From: Methyloversatilis sp. XJ19-49
GTDB taxonomy: Bacteria > Pseudomonadota > Gammaproteobacteria > Burkholderiales > Rhodocyclaceae
Length of the DNA stretch: 62,588 bases
Assembly: GCF_024580145.1 (NCBI RefSeq)
Contig: NZ_JANINI010000006.1
Location: 49,594-112,181 of the forward strand
Direction: 5' to 3'
Below the pieces are notes generated by a model. It had not been told where the DNA came from. It saw only the letters and a list, made by a program, of their open reading frames with translations, and ran no database searches. The first letter of the stretch is position 1. Every line of letters begins with the position of its first letter. Position numbers and translations under genes: made by a program. Below are positions 35,074-46,119 of the stretch, piece by piece.

Positions 35074-36557
35074 TGTTCGATTCGCTGCCCCCGTTCGAAG
35101 CGATGGATGAAGACCGGTTCGATCGGGCGGTTGCGCGGCTGCGTGCCGACCTGCTCGATGCGCAGTACTCGATCCTGGAACATGCACGCACGCCGGTCAT
35201 TCTGCTGATCGCCGGCGTGGCAGGCGCCGGGCGCGGCGTGGTGGTCAATACGTTGAATGAGTGGATGGACCCGCGCCATATCCGCACCAGTGCGTTCGGG
35301 GCGCGTGACGAAGCCGCACGTCTGCGACCCCACATGTGGCGTTTCTGGCAGGCATTGCCGTCGCGCGGGCGTACCGCCATCATGTTTGAAGCCTGGTACA
35401 GCGAGGTCATTCGCGACCGCGTCGACCGCCGCATCAAGCGGCCGGCGTTCGGCCGCACCCTGCAGTCGATACGCCGTTTCGAGCACATGCTGGCGATGGA
35501 AGATGCGGTGGTGCTCAAGTTCTGGCTGCATCTGGACGCCGACACGCAGCGTGCCCGCTTCAAGGTGCTCGAAAAGGACGCTGCAACGCGCTGGCGCGTC
35601 ACGTCGGAGGACTGGCACGAACACCGTCGTCACCGCAGGCTGTGCAAGGTGGCGGAAGAAGCGATCCGCGAGACGGACGACCCGCATGCGCCGTGGCATC
35701 TGATCGACGCACGGGACCCCCGTCTGTGCGAACTGGCGGTGGGTCGCGTCGTACTGCGCGCGTTGCGTGCCACGCTGGCAGGGCGTCCGCCGCGACCGGC
35801 GCCGTTGCCGCCGCCTTCGATGGCAGTGGCCGAGGCGCCGGCGGCACCGGTCGGCGAAGCAGCGGCCCAGTCAAAGCCGATGACCAAGGCGCAATACCAG
35901 CCTGCGCTGGAAGCCCTGCAGGGGCGGTTGAACCTGTTGCTGCGTCAGCCGGCTTTCGAAGATCGCGCGCTCGTGCTGGTGTTCGAAGGCATGGATGCAG
36001 CCGGCAAGGGGGGCGCGATCCGCCGCATCACCCATGCACTCGATGCGCGGTATTACCGCGTGCATCCGGTGGCGGCGCCGTCCGAACATGAGCGCAAGTA
36101 CCCCTGGTTGTGGCGCTTCTGGCGCGATGTGCCACGCAACGGCCGGGCGGCACTGTTCGACCGCTCCTGGTACGGCCGGGTGCTGGTCGAGCGGGTCGAA
36201 GGCTTTGCCGAGCCGGATGAATGGGCGCGCGCCTACGACGAAATCAACGCCTTCGAGCAGGAATGGGTGGCGCATGGCGCCATCGTCTGCAAGTTCTGGC
36301 TCGACGTCAGCCCCGACGAACAGCTGAAGCGCTTCAACGAGCGCAGTCGTACCCGGTTCAAGCGCTTCAAGATCACGCCGGATGACTGGCGCAACCGCGA
36401 AAAGTGGCCGGCCTATCTGCCGGCAGTGCGCGACATGCTGGCGCGCACGCACACCGAGGCGGCGCCGTGGGCGTTGATCGGCTCGGACGACAAGTACCGC
36501 GCCCGCCTCGACATCCTGCAAACCGTCTGCGACCGTCTCGAATCCGCGATCGGCTGA
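35073..36557 (+). CDS. pap: Polyphosphate:AMP phosphotransferase, two PPK2 domains
   Basis: 494 residues made of two PPK2-family kinase domains, the class II plan that converts AMP to ADP with polyphosphate. The C-terminal copy has a good Walker A (FEGMDAAGKGGAIRR, Gly306-Gly313) and the lid motif FDRSWYGRVLVERVEGF. The N-terminal copy has a changed P-loop, GVAGAGRGVVV at 48-58, with Arg in place of the Walker lysine, so it is probably structural or regulatory. A proline/alanine-rich linker (about 235-270) joins the halves. It is translationally coupled to rsmE. Confidence 0.92.
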   Translation: MFDSLPPFEAMDEDRFDRAVARLRADLLDAQYSILEHARTPVILLIAGVAGAGRGVVVNTLNEWMDPRHIRTSAFGARDEAARLRPHMWRFWQALPSRGRTAIMFEAWYSEVIRDRVDRRIKRPAFGRTLQSIRRFEHMLAMEDAVVLKFWLHLDADTQRARFKVLEKDAATRWRVTSEDWHEHRRHRRLCKVAEEAIRETDDPHAPWHLIDARDPRLCELAVGRVVLRALRATLAGRPPRPAPLPPPSMAVAEAPAAPVGEAAAQSKPMTKAQYQPALEALQGRLNLLLRQPAFEDRALVLVFEGMDAAGKGGAIRRITHALDARYYRVHPVAAPSEHERKYPWLWRFWRDVPRNGRAALFDRSWYGRVLVERVEGFAEPDEWARAYDEINAFEQEWVAHGAIVCKFWLDVSPDEQLKRFNERSRTRFKRFKITPDDWRNREKWPAYLPAVRDMLARTHTEAAPWALIGSDDKYRARLDILQTVCDRLESAIG

Positions 36558-36612
36558 GCGTTCCGGCGGGTCGTGCTCGGATAGAATCGGGAACTTACCG
36601 GACGGAACCTGA

Positions 36613-37935
36613 ATGCACGCTGATCCCGATTCACCGCGCTTCGTCGCCTGGGTGCGCAGCGCAGCGCCCTATATCCATGCCTTCGGCGGCCGAACCTTCG
36701 TGGTCGCGGTTGGCGGCGAGGTGCTGAAGAGCCCGTTCGCCAATTCGCTGGTGCAGGACTGCAACCTGCTTGCCGCGCTCGGCATCAAGCTGGTGCTGGT
36801 GGTCGGGGCGCGCCCGCAGATCGAGGAAGAACTGGCGGCACGCGGCCTGGAGCCCCGCTATCACAATGGTTTGCGGGTGACCGACGCGCCGGCCATGGAC
36901 TGCGTGAAACGCGCCAACGGCGCCATCCGCATCGATGTCGAGGCGCTGTTTTCGCAGGGGCTGCCTAATACGCCGATGGCCGGCAGCACGATCGAGGTGG
37001 CGTCGGGCAACTTCCTGACGGCGCGTCCGGTGGGCGTGGTGGATGGCATTGACCACGGCTACACCGGGGCCGTGCGCAAGGTCGACGTCGAAGCGCTGAA
37101 TGACGCGCTTGTCGACAGCGATATCGTGCTGATGCAGCCCTACGGCTATTCGCTGACCGGCGAGGTGTTCAATCTGTGCATGGAAGAAGTGGCCGAATCG
37201 GTTGCCATCGGCCTGCAGGCGACGAAGCTGATCTATCTGTGCGACGCGCCGGGCATCGTCGATGAAGCCGGAGAGCTGGTGCCGGAACTCACCGCTGACG
37301 AAGCATCGCAATGGCTGAAGGCGGGTCGCGGCATCACCGAAGACCTGGGCCTCTACCTGCCGCGTGCGATCCGTGCGGTGAAGATGGGTGTGGCGCGGGC
37401 GCACATGATCGACCGCGACCTCGATGGTGCGCTGCTGCTTGAATTCTTCACCACGCAAGGCGTCGGCAGCGTCATTTCGCGCGAACGGCTTGCGCTGATG
37501 CGCAACGCGCGCATGGACGATGTGCCGGCGGTGGCCGGCCTGATCGCGCCGATGGAGGCAGATGGCACGCTGGTCAGTCGCGGCCGCGAGCGGCTCGAAC
37601 GCGAGATCGATCGCTTCAGCGTGCTCGAACACGACGAAGTCATCATGGGCTGTGCCGCCTTCTACCCGTATGCGGAAGAAGAAATGGCCGAACTCGCCTG
37701 TCTCGCGGTCATGCCCGAATACCGTCGCCACGGCTATGGTGAACAGATACTCAGCTTTGTCGAGGGGCGGGCGCGGGCCGAGCGCATGAAACGCCTGTTC
37801 GTGCTCACCACCGTGACGGCACACTGGTTCGTCGAGCGTGGTTTCGTCGAAGCCGGCATCGATGTGCTGCCGCGCCTGAAGCGCGACAGTTACAACCCGC
37901 AGCGTCGCAGCAAGGTTCTGGTGAAAGTGCTCTGA
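36613..37935 (+). CDS. argA: N-acetylglutamate synthase
   Basis: 440 residues. First step of arginine synthesis. The N-terminal amino-acid-kinase domain (about 1-290) has the argininosensor region (VVAVGGEVLKSPFANSLVQD, KLVLVVGARPQIEEEL) and lost kinase catalysis; the C-terminal GNAT acetyltransferase domain (about 295-440) has LACLAVMPEYRRHGYGEQIL for acetyl-CoA. This is the classical ArgA fusion. A separate transcript is likely, with 55 bases to the PPK2 gene. Confidence 0.95.
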   Translation: MHADPDSPRFVAWVRSAAPYIHAFGGRTFVVAVGGEVLKSPFANSLVQDCNLLAALGIKLVLVVGARPQIEEELAARGLEPRYHNGLRVTDAPAMDCVKRANGAIRIDVEALFSQGLPNTPMAGSTIEVASGNFLTARPVGVVDGIDHGYTGAVRKVDVEALNDALVDSDIVLMQPYGYSLTGEVFNLCMEEVAESVAIGLQATKLIYLCDAPGIVDEAGELVPELTADEASQWLKAGRGITEDLGLYLPRAIRAVKMGVARAHMIDRDLDGALLLEFFTTQGVGSVISRERLALMRNARMDDVPAVAGLIAPMEADGTLVSRGRERLEREIDRFSVLEHDEVIMGCAAFYPYAEEEMAELACLAVMPEYRRHGYGEQILSFVEGRARAERMKRLFVLTTVTAHWFVERGFVEAGIDVLPRLKRDSYNPQRRSKVLVKVL

Positions 37936-37959
37936 TGTCGCGGCGGCCGCTCCACTGAC

Positions 37960-40023
37960 ATGAAACCGGCCCTGCTTGCCCGCATCGGCACGCTGAAGGC
38001 ACGCCTCATCGGGTCGGCCGTCGTGCTGGCCCTGCTGCTGATCGCTGGCCTCGGGCTCACTCATCACCTGCTGGCCGGCCACCTGATTGCGCTGGAAGAT
38101 GCTCGCATCGATGCGCTGGCCGCGGACATGCAGACCCGGTTGGCCGAGATCGTGGTGCATGATCAGGCGCGGCTCGCGTCGGAAGCGGGTGCGTTGCGCC
38201 GGCTGGGTGGCCTTGGTTACATCGAGGTTCGCGATGCTGCCGGGCGCGTGCTGGTGGCGGACGGTGGGCCGGCCGTACTCGGTGCGCCGCACGCCGATCT
38301 GAATGCCGCACTGGCGGCCGGACGCAGTCGCCACGATTTCCGCATCGCGCTGAGGTCGGCCGACGCCACCGCGTCGGTTGGCGTACTGCGCGCCAGTGCG
38401 AGCCTGGTTCGGCTCGAAGCGGCACTCGCCACCCTGACGACATCAATGTTGCTGCTGGGCATCCTGATCCTGTCGCTGCATGTGCTGCTGACCCGCTGGG
38501 TGCTCGGCGGTGTGCTGGATGGTGTGACCGCGATCGAAACGCGTGCGATCGCGCTGCGCCGGGCAGAGGTCGTCAATCCGCTTCCGGTGGTCGGCGACGA
38601 TGCGCTGGCGCGTCTGACCCGCGCCTTCAATCAGATGGTTCAGGCGCTCGATGAGCGGGTCATGGCGTTGCGCAAGAGTGAATCGCGCTTTCATGCGATC
38701 GCCGATTTCACCTTTGGCGTCGAGGCCTGGTTCGGGCCGCAGGGTCGCCTTATCTGGGTCAATCGTTCGATCGAACGGGTGACCGGCCACAGCCCGCTGG
38801 ATTGCCTGCTGAGCGAGAATCTCGCTGGCATGCTGGTCCATGAGAAGGACCGCAAGATCTTCGCCACCCGCGCGCAGGAGGCGCTGGCTGGCGCCAGCGG
38901 CGAAAATTTCGAAGTGCGTCTGCTGCGTCGCGATGGCGGGGTGGTGTGGGTATCCCTGAACTGGCAGCCGATCTACGACGAGGCAGGCGTTTGTCTGGGC
39001 GTGCGGGTGTCGGCCGACGACATCCAGAGCCGCAAGGAAGCCGAGCTGAAGCTTCTCGATACGGTGACCGCGCTGCGTCGCGAACAGGGCTTGCGCGATT
39101 ACTACCTCACGCGCAGCGAGGAAGAGCGTTCGCGCCTCGAGGCGTTGCTCGATCTGATCAAACTGGGTGTGCTGTTCGTCGATCGCGACGGGCGCGCACA
39201 GCACGCAAACCGGATGCTGAAGCTGATCTGGGGCATGGCGCCGGACGAAAACCTTTCCGGCATGCGGGACAGCGTGCTGATCGAGCGCACAGCGGCGCTG
39301 CGTGCCGACGAAGACGGCTACCGGGAGCGAATGGCGCAGATTCTTGCCACGCGGCTGCCGACCGAGCCGCTGGACATCCTGCTGCGTGACGGCCGCATCA
39401 TCCGCGAACAGTCGGCGCTGGTGCCGTCAGCCACGCCCGGTCGCTTCCTGGGTCGCGTATGGATCTATGAAGACGTTACGGCCGAGCGGCGTGCAGCCGA
39501 AGCGCTGGTACAGATGGCAGAACGCGACCCGCTGACCAATCTTTACAATCGTCGCCGCTTCCATGAAGAGCTGGAACGCATGATTGCAGACGCCAGCCGG
39601 CGGCACACGCAACTTGGCCTGCTGCTGTTCGATCTTGACGGCTTCAAGCCGGTCAACGACCGGCATGGCCATCAGGCTGGCGATCAGGTGCTGATGAAGC
39701 TGGCGCGCGAGGTCGGCGCGGTCGTGCGGCGGAACGAAATCTTCTTCCGGCTCGGCGGCGATGAGTTCGGTGTGCTCGCTCCGGACACCGACGAACAGGC
39801 CATCACCGGTCTGGCGCGACGGATCGGCGAACGCGTGTCGGGCATGAATTTCGAATTTGACGGCGAGCGCGCCTATGTGACCGTGAGCACGGGCATCGGC
39901 ATCTATCCGGTTCACGCATCGACCGGCGAGGCCTTGCTGGGTGCGGCGGACGCTGCGATGTACGCGGCCAAGAACGATGGCAAGAATGCTTTCCGGATGT
40001 ACGAACGCCGACATGGCACCTGA
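37960..40023 (+). CDS. Membrane PAS-GGDEF diguanylate cyclase
   Basis: 687 residues. Two membrane helices (about 18-40 and 160-182) enclose a periplasmic sensor; a HAMP-like stretch, two PAS modules (about 235-360 and 385-505) and a GGDEF domain follow. GGDEF is intact at 599-603 (RLGGDEFGV), and the earlier [18 protein letters not shown] loop is present, so the enzyme should make cyclic di-GMP. The inhibitory site normally RxxD five residues before GGDEF reads RRNE, so product inhibition may be weak. No EAL domain is present. Confidence 0.9.
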   Translation: MKPALLARIGTLKARLIGSAVVLALLLIAGLGLTHHLLAGHLIALEDARIDALAADMQTRLAEIVVHDQARLASEAGALRRLGGLGYIEVRDAAGRVLVADGGPAVLGAPHADLNAALAAGRSRHDFRIALRSADATASVGVLRASASLVRLEAALATLTTSMLLLGILILSLHVLLTRWVLGGVLDGVTAIETRAIALRRAEVVNPLPVVGDDALARLTRAFNQMVQALDERVMALRKSESRFHAIADFTFGVEAWFGPQGRLIWVNRSIERVTGHSPLDCLLSENLAGMLVHEKDRKIFATRAQEALAGASGENFEVRLLRRDGGVVWVSLNWQPIYDEAGVCLGVRVSADDIQSRKEAELKLLDTVTALRREQGLRDYYLTRSEEERSRLEALLDLIKLGVLFVDRDGRAQHANRMLKLIWGMAPDENLSGMRDSVLIERTAALRADEDGYRERMAQILATRLPTEPLDILLRDGRIIREQSALVPSATPGRFLGRVWIYEDVTAERRAAEALVQMAERDPLTNLYNRRRFHEELERMIADASRRHTQLGLLLFDLDGFKPVNDRHGHQAGDQVLMKLAREVGAVVRRNEIFFRLGGDEFGVLAPDTDEQAITGLARRIGERVSGMNFEFDGERAYVTVSTGIGIYPVHASTGEALLGAADAAMYAAKNDGKNAFRMYERRHGT

Positions 40024-40091
40024 CGGCAGCTGCCGCTCACGCGCTGCTTATACGCAGATTACAAACCCTATTTTTTAGAAGGAGTGACACG

Positions 40092-40364
40092 ATGGCACGC
40101 ATGGTCAATTGCATCAAACTGGGTCGCGAAGCGGAAGGTCTGGATTTTCCGCCGGTGCCCGGCCCGCTCGGCGCGCGGATTTTCGAATCGGTCTCCAAGG
40201 AGGCCTGGCAGCAGTGGGTGAAGTACCAGACCATGCTGATCAACGAAAACCGCCTCAGCCTGATGGATGTGCGTGCGCGCAAGTATCTTGCCGAGCAAAT
40301 GGAGAAACACTTCTTCGGCGAGGGCGCTGACGGCGTGTCGGGATTCGTGCCGCCAGCTGCCTGA
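40092..40364 (+). CDS. yggX: Probable Fe(II)-trafficking protein
   Basis: 90 residues, the size and sequence of Ygg[25 protein letters not shown], then [24 protein letters not shown] and [11 protein letters not shown]. It is a small cytoplasmic protein that protects iron-sulfur clusters from oxidants, probably by iron handling. The conserved cysteine is Cys7. A strong AAGGAGTG ribosome site precedes the ATG, after an unusual run of T. Confidence 0.95.
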   Translation: MARMVNCIKLGREAEGLDFPPVPGPLGARIFESVSKEAWQQWVKYQTMLINENRLSLMDVRARKYLAEQMEKHFFGEGADGVSGFVPPAA

Positions 40365-40435
40365 TTTGCCTTGCGCCTGTCCGCGCCACAGTAATTCACG
40401 GCAAGTCCTTGCTCCATCATGCTAATTTTACGCGG

Positions 40436-41308
40436 ATGAATGTTTCCACCCGTACCTCCGGCATCCTGCAGGGCGCACGTGGCTGCCCCTACTGCATGAG
40501 TCGGAACACCAAAGACTCGAGCTGGAGGAACGCAGCCGAGAAGGCCGGCCGCTTCTGGTTGCGTCCGGTGCGCTGCCGCAACTGCCACAAGCGCTTCGTG
40601 CGCTTCAGGCGCGTGCCGCTGGCTGCGTTTGCGGGTCTGGTGTTTCTCGGCATGTCGGCGCTCGTGGTCATCACCGTGCAGAGCGCCGGATCGCGCATTC
40701 CAAGTGAGCACGAAAGAAAACTGGCCGAACTCGATCCGCGTGACGTCGCACGTATCCGGGCCGAAGCAGGCAATTCGCTGGCACAGTTCGAATACGCGAT
40801 GCTGTTGTCGCAGGGCGGAACCGGCGAACGCGAAGATCTGGTCGAATCGATCAAGTGGTTTGAAAAGGCTGCGGAGCAGGGGCACGCCCAGGCACAGTAC
40901 GAACTGGCACAGGTCTACAAGCTGGGCCGAGGCACGCTGCAGGACTATGACGCCTCTGCCAGGTGGTTCATGGAGGCGGCGCGCAAGGGCCATGTTGCCG
41001 CGCAATATCACATGGGACGCCTGTACCGCATCGGCGAGGGGGTGGATCTTGACCTGATCCGGGCGTACGCCTGGTTCAATCGTGCGGCGGCCCTGGGGCA
41101 TGGCGCTGCACGCGGCGCGCGGGATGAAATTGCTGCATCGCTCAAACCGGAACAGGTGGAAGCGGCGCAGAAGCTGTCGCGCGATCTGCTCTCAGCACCC
41201 CCTGCCTCAGGTCCTGCGGCAAACGCATCCTCCAGCACAGGGCCGGAAGTCACAGCTTTGGCTCCGTCGGAGAAGGGTCGGGCCATCGGCGTGACGGTCA
41301 AGCCTTAA
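40436..41308 (+). CDS. Zinc-ribbon, membrane-anchored Sel1-repeat protein
   Basis: About 290 residues from the ATG at 40436 (a start at 40409 is possible). A CPYC...CRNC pair (Cys17, Cys20, Cys47, Cys50) suggests a small zinc ribbon in the cytoplasm. A membrane helix follows (about 57-78). The outer part has three to four Sel1-type repeats of about 36 residues (AQFEYAMLLSQGG, AQAQYELAQVYKLGRG, VAAQYHMGRLYRIGEG) and ends in a low-complexity tail. Sel1 repeats mediate protein contacts; no function can be assigned. Confidence 0.75.
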   Translation: MNVSTRTSGILQGARGCPYCMSRNTKDSSWRNAAEKAGRFWLRPVRCRNCHKRFVRFRRVPLAAFAGLVFLGMSALVVITVQSAGSRIPSEHERKLAELDPRDVARIRAEAGNSLAQFEYAMLLSQGGTGEREDLVESIKWFEKAAEQGHAQAQYELAQVYKLGRGTLQDYDASARWFMEAARKGHVAAQYHMGRLYRIGEGVDLDLIRAYAWFNRAAALGHGAARGARDEIAASLKPEQVEAAQKLSRDLLSAPPASGPAANASSSTGPEVTALAPSEKGRAIGVTVKP

Positions 41309-41455
41309 CCTGAATTCAGACGCGTCGGGGGCGTTCGTGCAGACCCGATGCCAACCCGTCGTGATCGTGCATCCGTACCCATATGGCGCGCGGACCTTGC
41401 CGTGGGCGAAAGCTCCCATCGCTGCAACGGCTGCCCAAGGCCAACTGTGAAGTGG

Positions 41456-42529
41456 TCAACACGAATCAAGTCGCGAACAGCCCGGGCTGTTCGAAGGTAC
41501 TGGTGGTATTCCGCCGTTTCCGAATGCCTTCTCGAGCCGGCTGGCAAGGTCCGTGTCGGCCAGCGCCAGTTCGTTGCGGATATTTTCGGCCTCGTCGCTG
41601 CGCCCGGTGCGCGACAGCGCCAGTGCGGTATGGAACAGTATCTGCGGGTGACCCGGCGCCAGGGTGATCGCCTTTTGCAGCGCAGCCAGCGCCTCCGCAT
41701 GGCGATCAAGTCGCGACAGCGCCACGCCTGACTGATGCCAGGCGTCGGCATTGTCGGGCTGTGCCTGTGTCCATTCGCCTGCCAGTTCGGCGGCGGCCTG
41801 CCAGCGCGCCTGTGTGCCCATGCGTGCGACACGCAGGAACCACGGTTGCGCCGTATCCGGTTGCTCCCAGATGGCCAGGCCGTCGATCGGCGCCACATCG
41901 CTTTCGGGCAGCGTGCGGACGCGCCGGATCATCTCCGCCGGCATGGCGAAGTAGCCGCCGGCGTGGCCGGACGCCAGAAACGTGGTGATGCCCATCAGCC
42001 TGCCGCGAGCGTCGAACAGCCCGCCGCCGCTGCCGCCCAGCGCGAAGCCGCTCGAGGTTTCGATCACCGCCATGCCGTCATGCGGATGCGTGGTGGCCAC
42101 GCGCCCGGGTGCGAAAAAGGCTTCGATCCCGCCCGAGTAACCATAGTAGAAGGACTTCTCGCCTGCCTTAACCGATGCCGCATCGCGCAGCTCGGCTACG
42201 CGCAGCGGCATCGGTCCTGTGCGCAGCAGGCAGAGGTCGTTGGCCATGTCCGCCTTCTGGCCGAATACCGGATACACCAGCGCTCCCTTGGCCACCTCGA
42301 TGCGCACCGCCTGCCGTGTGACATGGCAGTTGGTGACGACTTCGTTTTCCGCCACCACAACGCCCGACCCGAAATAGCCCTTGCCGCCCCCGTTGAGCAC
42401 GCGTACCTGCACAACGCTGATCGACAGACCGGTGTAGAAGGCCGAGCCGAATTCTTCCGCCGCATCGTTCGCCGTGGCGGCGGAAGACAGGCCCAGACAA
42501 CAGGCGAGCAGTGCAGTCAGACGGATCAT
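41456..42529 (-). CDS. Secreted trypsin-like serine protease with TPR tail
   Basis: 357 residues. The N-terminus is a signal peptide (MIRLTALLACCLGLSSAATA, cleavage near 20). A trypsin-like fold follows with the catalytic triad His69 (VTNCHV), Asp98 (MANDLCLL) and Ser167 (GGSGGGLFD, the family GxSGG motif). The C-terminal third has tetratricopeptide-like repeats (about 215-350; ADAWHQSGVALSRLDRHAEA). This protease-TPR form is periplasmic and probably recognises partner proteins through the TPRs. Its 3' end faces the Sel1-repeat gene. Confidence 0.8.
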   Translation of the reverse strand: MIRLTALLACCLGLSSAATANDAAEEFGSAFYTGLSISVVQVRVLNGGGKGYFGSGVVVAENEVVTNCHVTRQAVRIEVAKGALVYPVFGQKADMANDLCLLRTGPMPLRVAELRDAASVKAGEKSFYYGYSGGIEAFFAPGRVATTHPHDGMAVIETSSGFALGGSGGGLFDARGRLMGITTFLASGHAGGYFAMPAEMIRRVRTLPESDVAPIDGLAIWEQPDTAQPWFLRVARMGTQARWQAAAELAGEWTQAQPDNADAWHQSGVALSRLDRHAEALAALQKAITLAPGHPQILFHTALALSRTGRSDEAENIRNELALADTDLASRLEKAFGNGGIPPVPSNSPGCSRLDSC

Positions 42530-42627
42530 GGGTGGCCTCGCAACGGGTGGCGGTGGAATGGTGGAGCATCGAACAGCTGTTATCGGAACGTCGCAAGCGC
42601 AGAAAAGTTCGCGTTGCCGGCAAACAG

Positions 42628-43206
42628 TCAGTCGGCGCCGCCGTCCATCATCGGTCCGGTCACGAAAAAGGCGCCGCCGGCCACGTGGTGGATCGTGCGC
42701 AGCGCGTCGTGTTCCGGGCCGAAATGCCATCGCCCGGCGCTGAATACACGGCTGTCGGCATGTGCCGCGACCACCTCGCCGATGAACAGGTCGTAACGGT
42801 TCTGGTTGTGTGTTTCGGGGATGACGCGACATTCCAGCCAGGCCACGCAGCCCTCGATCAGCGGTGCTGCGACCGTGTCGCCAGCGAAGGTCGTGATGTG
42901 CAGCTCGGCGAACTTGTCCCGCTCGCGGCCGGAATCGCTGCCGACCGCCACGGTGAGCGCACGCTGCGCCTGCGTCGGCACATTGATCGCGAACTCGCCC
43001 GACGCCTCGATCAGTTCGCGCGTGAAGGTGGATTTGTCGATCACCACCAGCAGTTTGGGTGGTTCGAAATCGAGCGGCATGCACCAGGCAGCCGCCATCA
43101 CGTTGCGTTGTGCCCCGTATGCACTGCTGACCAGCACGGTCGGGCCGTGGTTCAGCAGGCGGTAGGCCTTCGCCAGCTCCACGGTTTCGACAGTTGATGC
43201 GGGCAC
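42628..43206 (-). CDS. Flavin reductase-like FMN-binding protein
   Basis: 192 residues of the flavin-reductase-like split-barrel fold: LNHGPTVLVSSAYGAQRNVMAAAW, VVIDKSTFTRELIEASGEFAINVP, and CRVIPETHNQNRYDLFIGEVVAA. Such proteins bind FMN and reduce it or act as NAD(P)H:flavin oxidoreductases. It lies 3 bases after glnS, so they may be cotranscribed. Substrate and partner are unknown. Confidence 0.85.
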   Translation of the reverse strand: MPASTVETVELAKAYRLLNHGPTVLVSSAYGAQRNVMAAAWCMPLDFEPPKLLVVIDKSTFTRELIEASGEFAINVPTQAQRALTVAVGSDSGRERDKFAELHITTFAGDTVAAPLIEGCVAWLECRVIPETHNQNRYDLFIGEVVAAHADSRVFSAGRWHFGPEHDALRTIHHVAGGAFFVTGPMMDGGAD

Positions 43207-43209
43207 GCG

Positions 43210-44985
<1,776 letters not shown>

Positions 44986-45145
44986 GGTGTCCGGGTCTTG
45001 AAGTGGCGGTCGACGCGAATTCTATCCGGTCGCTGCCGCGCCCGACGGCAGGCAGGCGATTTCAGTCGTGACGAGTCAGCGCCTGACAGCCGTGAGCCGC
45101 CCCGGACACCTTGCGCCAGGGCGGCTTGCGGCCAGCGTCACCCGC

Positions 45146-45565
45146 TCAGACCGCACCGCCACCCTGGCAAACCTGGGGCTGCAGCTGGGCTCGCCAGTGG
45201 CGGGCCAGCAGGCGCGAGCCAAGGTGACCGGAAAAAAGGCCGCTGCTGCCGCACAGCACGATGGCAATGTCGGGCAGCAAGAATGCGCTACCGGCTGCAA
45301 TGCCGGCGAGCAGGCCGCCCAACGGCAGCAGATAGGCGGCTGCGATGGCACGCATGGTCGCTCCGTCGGCGATGGTGACCGACACCTGGTCGCCGGTGCG
45401 CAACCGGCGCGCCAGATCGGCCGCAACCTCGATCTGATGCGTACTGCCATCGCCGTTGCCGCAGGCCGACTTGGACCGGCAGCCGCCGCACGCTGCCGGG
45501 GCATCGACGGCAACGGTGAGGAGGTTGCCTTCAATGGCGAGGATCCGTGTTGGCTGCGCTTTCAT
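45146..45565 (-). CDS. rseC: RseC/MucC-family membrane protein
   Basis: 139 residues from the ATG at 45565. Short N-terminal cytoplasmic domain with Cys26, Cys29 and Cys35 in AACGGCRSKSACG, two membrane helices (about 73-93 and 97-115), and a late CQGGG. This is the RseC plan; family members modulate sigma-E, or with RsxABCDGE reduce SoxR using Rnf-like electron flow. A near-perfect sigma-54 promoter lies in front, and nifA is divergent, so a role in redox supply for nitrogen fixation is plausible (inference). Confidence 0.82.
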   Translation of the reverse strand: MKAQPTRILAIEGNLLTVAVDAPAACGGCRSKSACGNGDGSTHQIEVAADLARRLRTGDQVSVTIADGATMRAIAAAYLLPLGGLLAGIAAGSAFLLPDIAIVLCGSSGLFSGHLGSRLLARHWRAQLQPQVCQGGGAV

Positions 45566-46119
45566 GTCCCGCTCCGGCCTGTGCATTGATGAATGCTTAG
45601 CAAACGTCGTGCCATTTCGCGATCCGCTGCGGCAATACGATGTCGAGCCGCCCGGGCACGGCGATCGTGGTCCGGCAGGATGCCGTCCGGCGGATATGTA
45701 GCGTGTGACAGGGTTTGTCGGCTTTGCAGCATCAGCGACAGCCCGCGGCGCACCGCTTTGGTATTGAGCTGCACCAACCCGGACAGCATCGACGACCAGC
45801 TGAACTGCAGGCGAGCGCGGGTGCGCCCGCGCGTCACACGCAAACGGCGTCGTGCCGGCATTCGTGCTTCCGACAGCCTTCGTGCGCGATGACCCTGCTC
45901 CGGGTACGGGCTTTGCTTGGAGGTATCCGGGCGGAGACACATGCGGGCTAACCACCATCTGGAGCAAGCCGCCGGACGGTCGCCAGCGTTGGCGACAGGG
46001 TCGCTCGCCCGCCTTTCCCCAACATAACAAGACTTCCAGGGGCCACTGCACCGTGGGAACCCGACGCGACCGCACAGGCGTCGCTTCGGATTTCCGGACC
46101 AACCGCCGGGGGCTGCATC
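45566..46119. other. 554-base gap between rseC and nifA
   Basis: Besides the rseC sigma-54 promoter, I see one notable feature: GTCGCCA (45979-45985) and TGGCGAC (45990-45996), a perfect 7-base inverted repeat with a 4-base loop, 124 bases before the nifA start. It could be an operator or an RNA hairpin in the nifA leader. No open frame here looks real. Confidence 0.6.
45599..45614 (-). promoter_or_regulatory. Sigma-54 promoter of rseC
   Basis: On the - strand TGGCAC (45614-45609), five bases GACGT, and TTGCT (45603-45599): an exact match to the -24/-12 consensus including the GG and GC pairs. The predicted start near 45588 leaves a 23-base leader. I could not find a TGT-N10-ACA NifA site with exact spacing upstream; one with 8 bases lies near 45697. 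Confidence 0.75.

Noticed and set aside
45697-45710. TGT...ACA near the rseC promoter as a NifA site
   Set aside because: The spacing is 8 bases instead of 10, so it does not meet the consensus.
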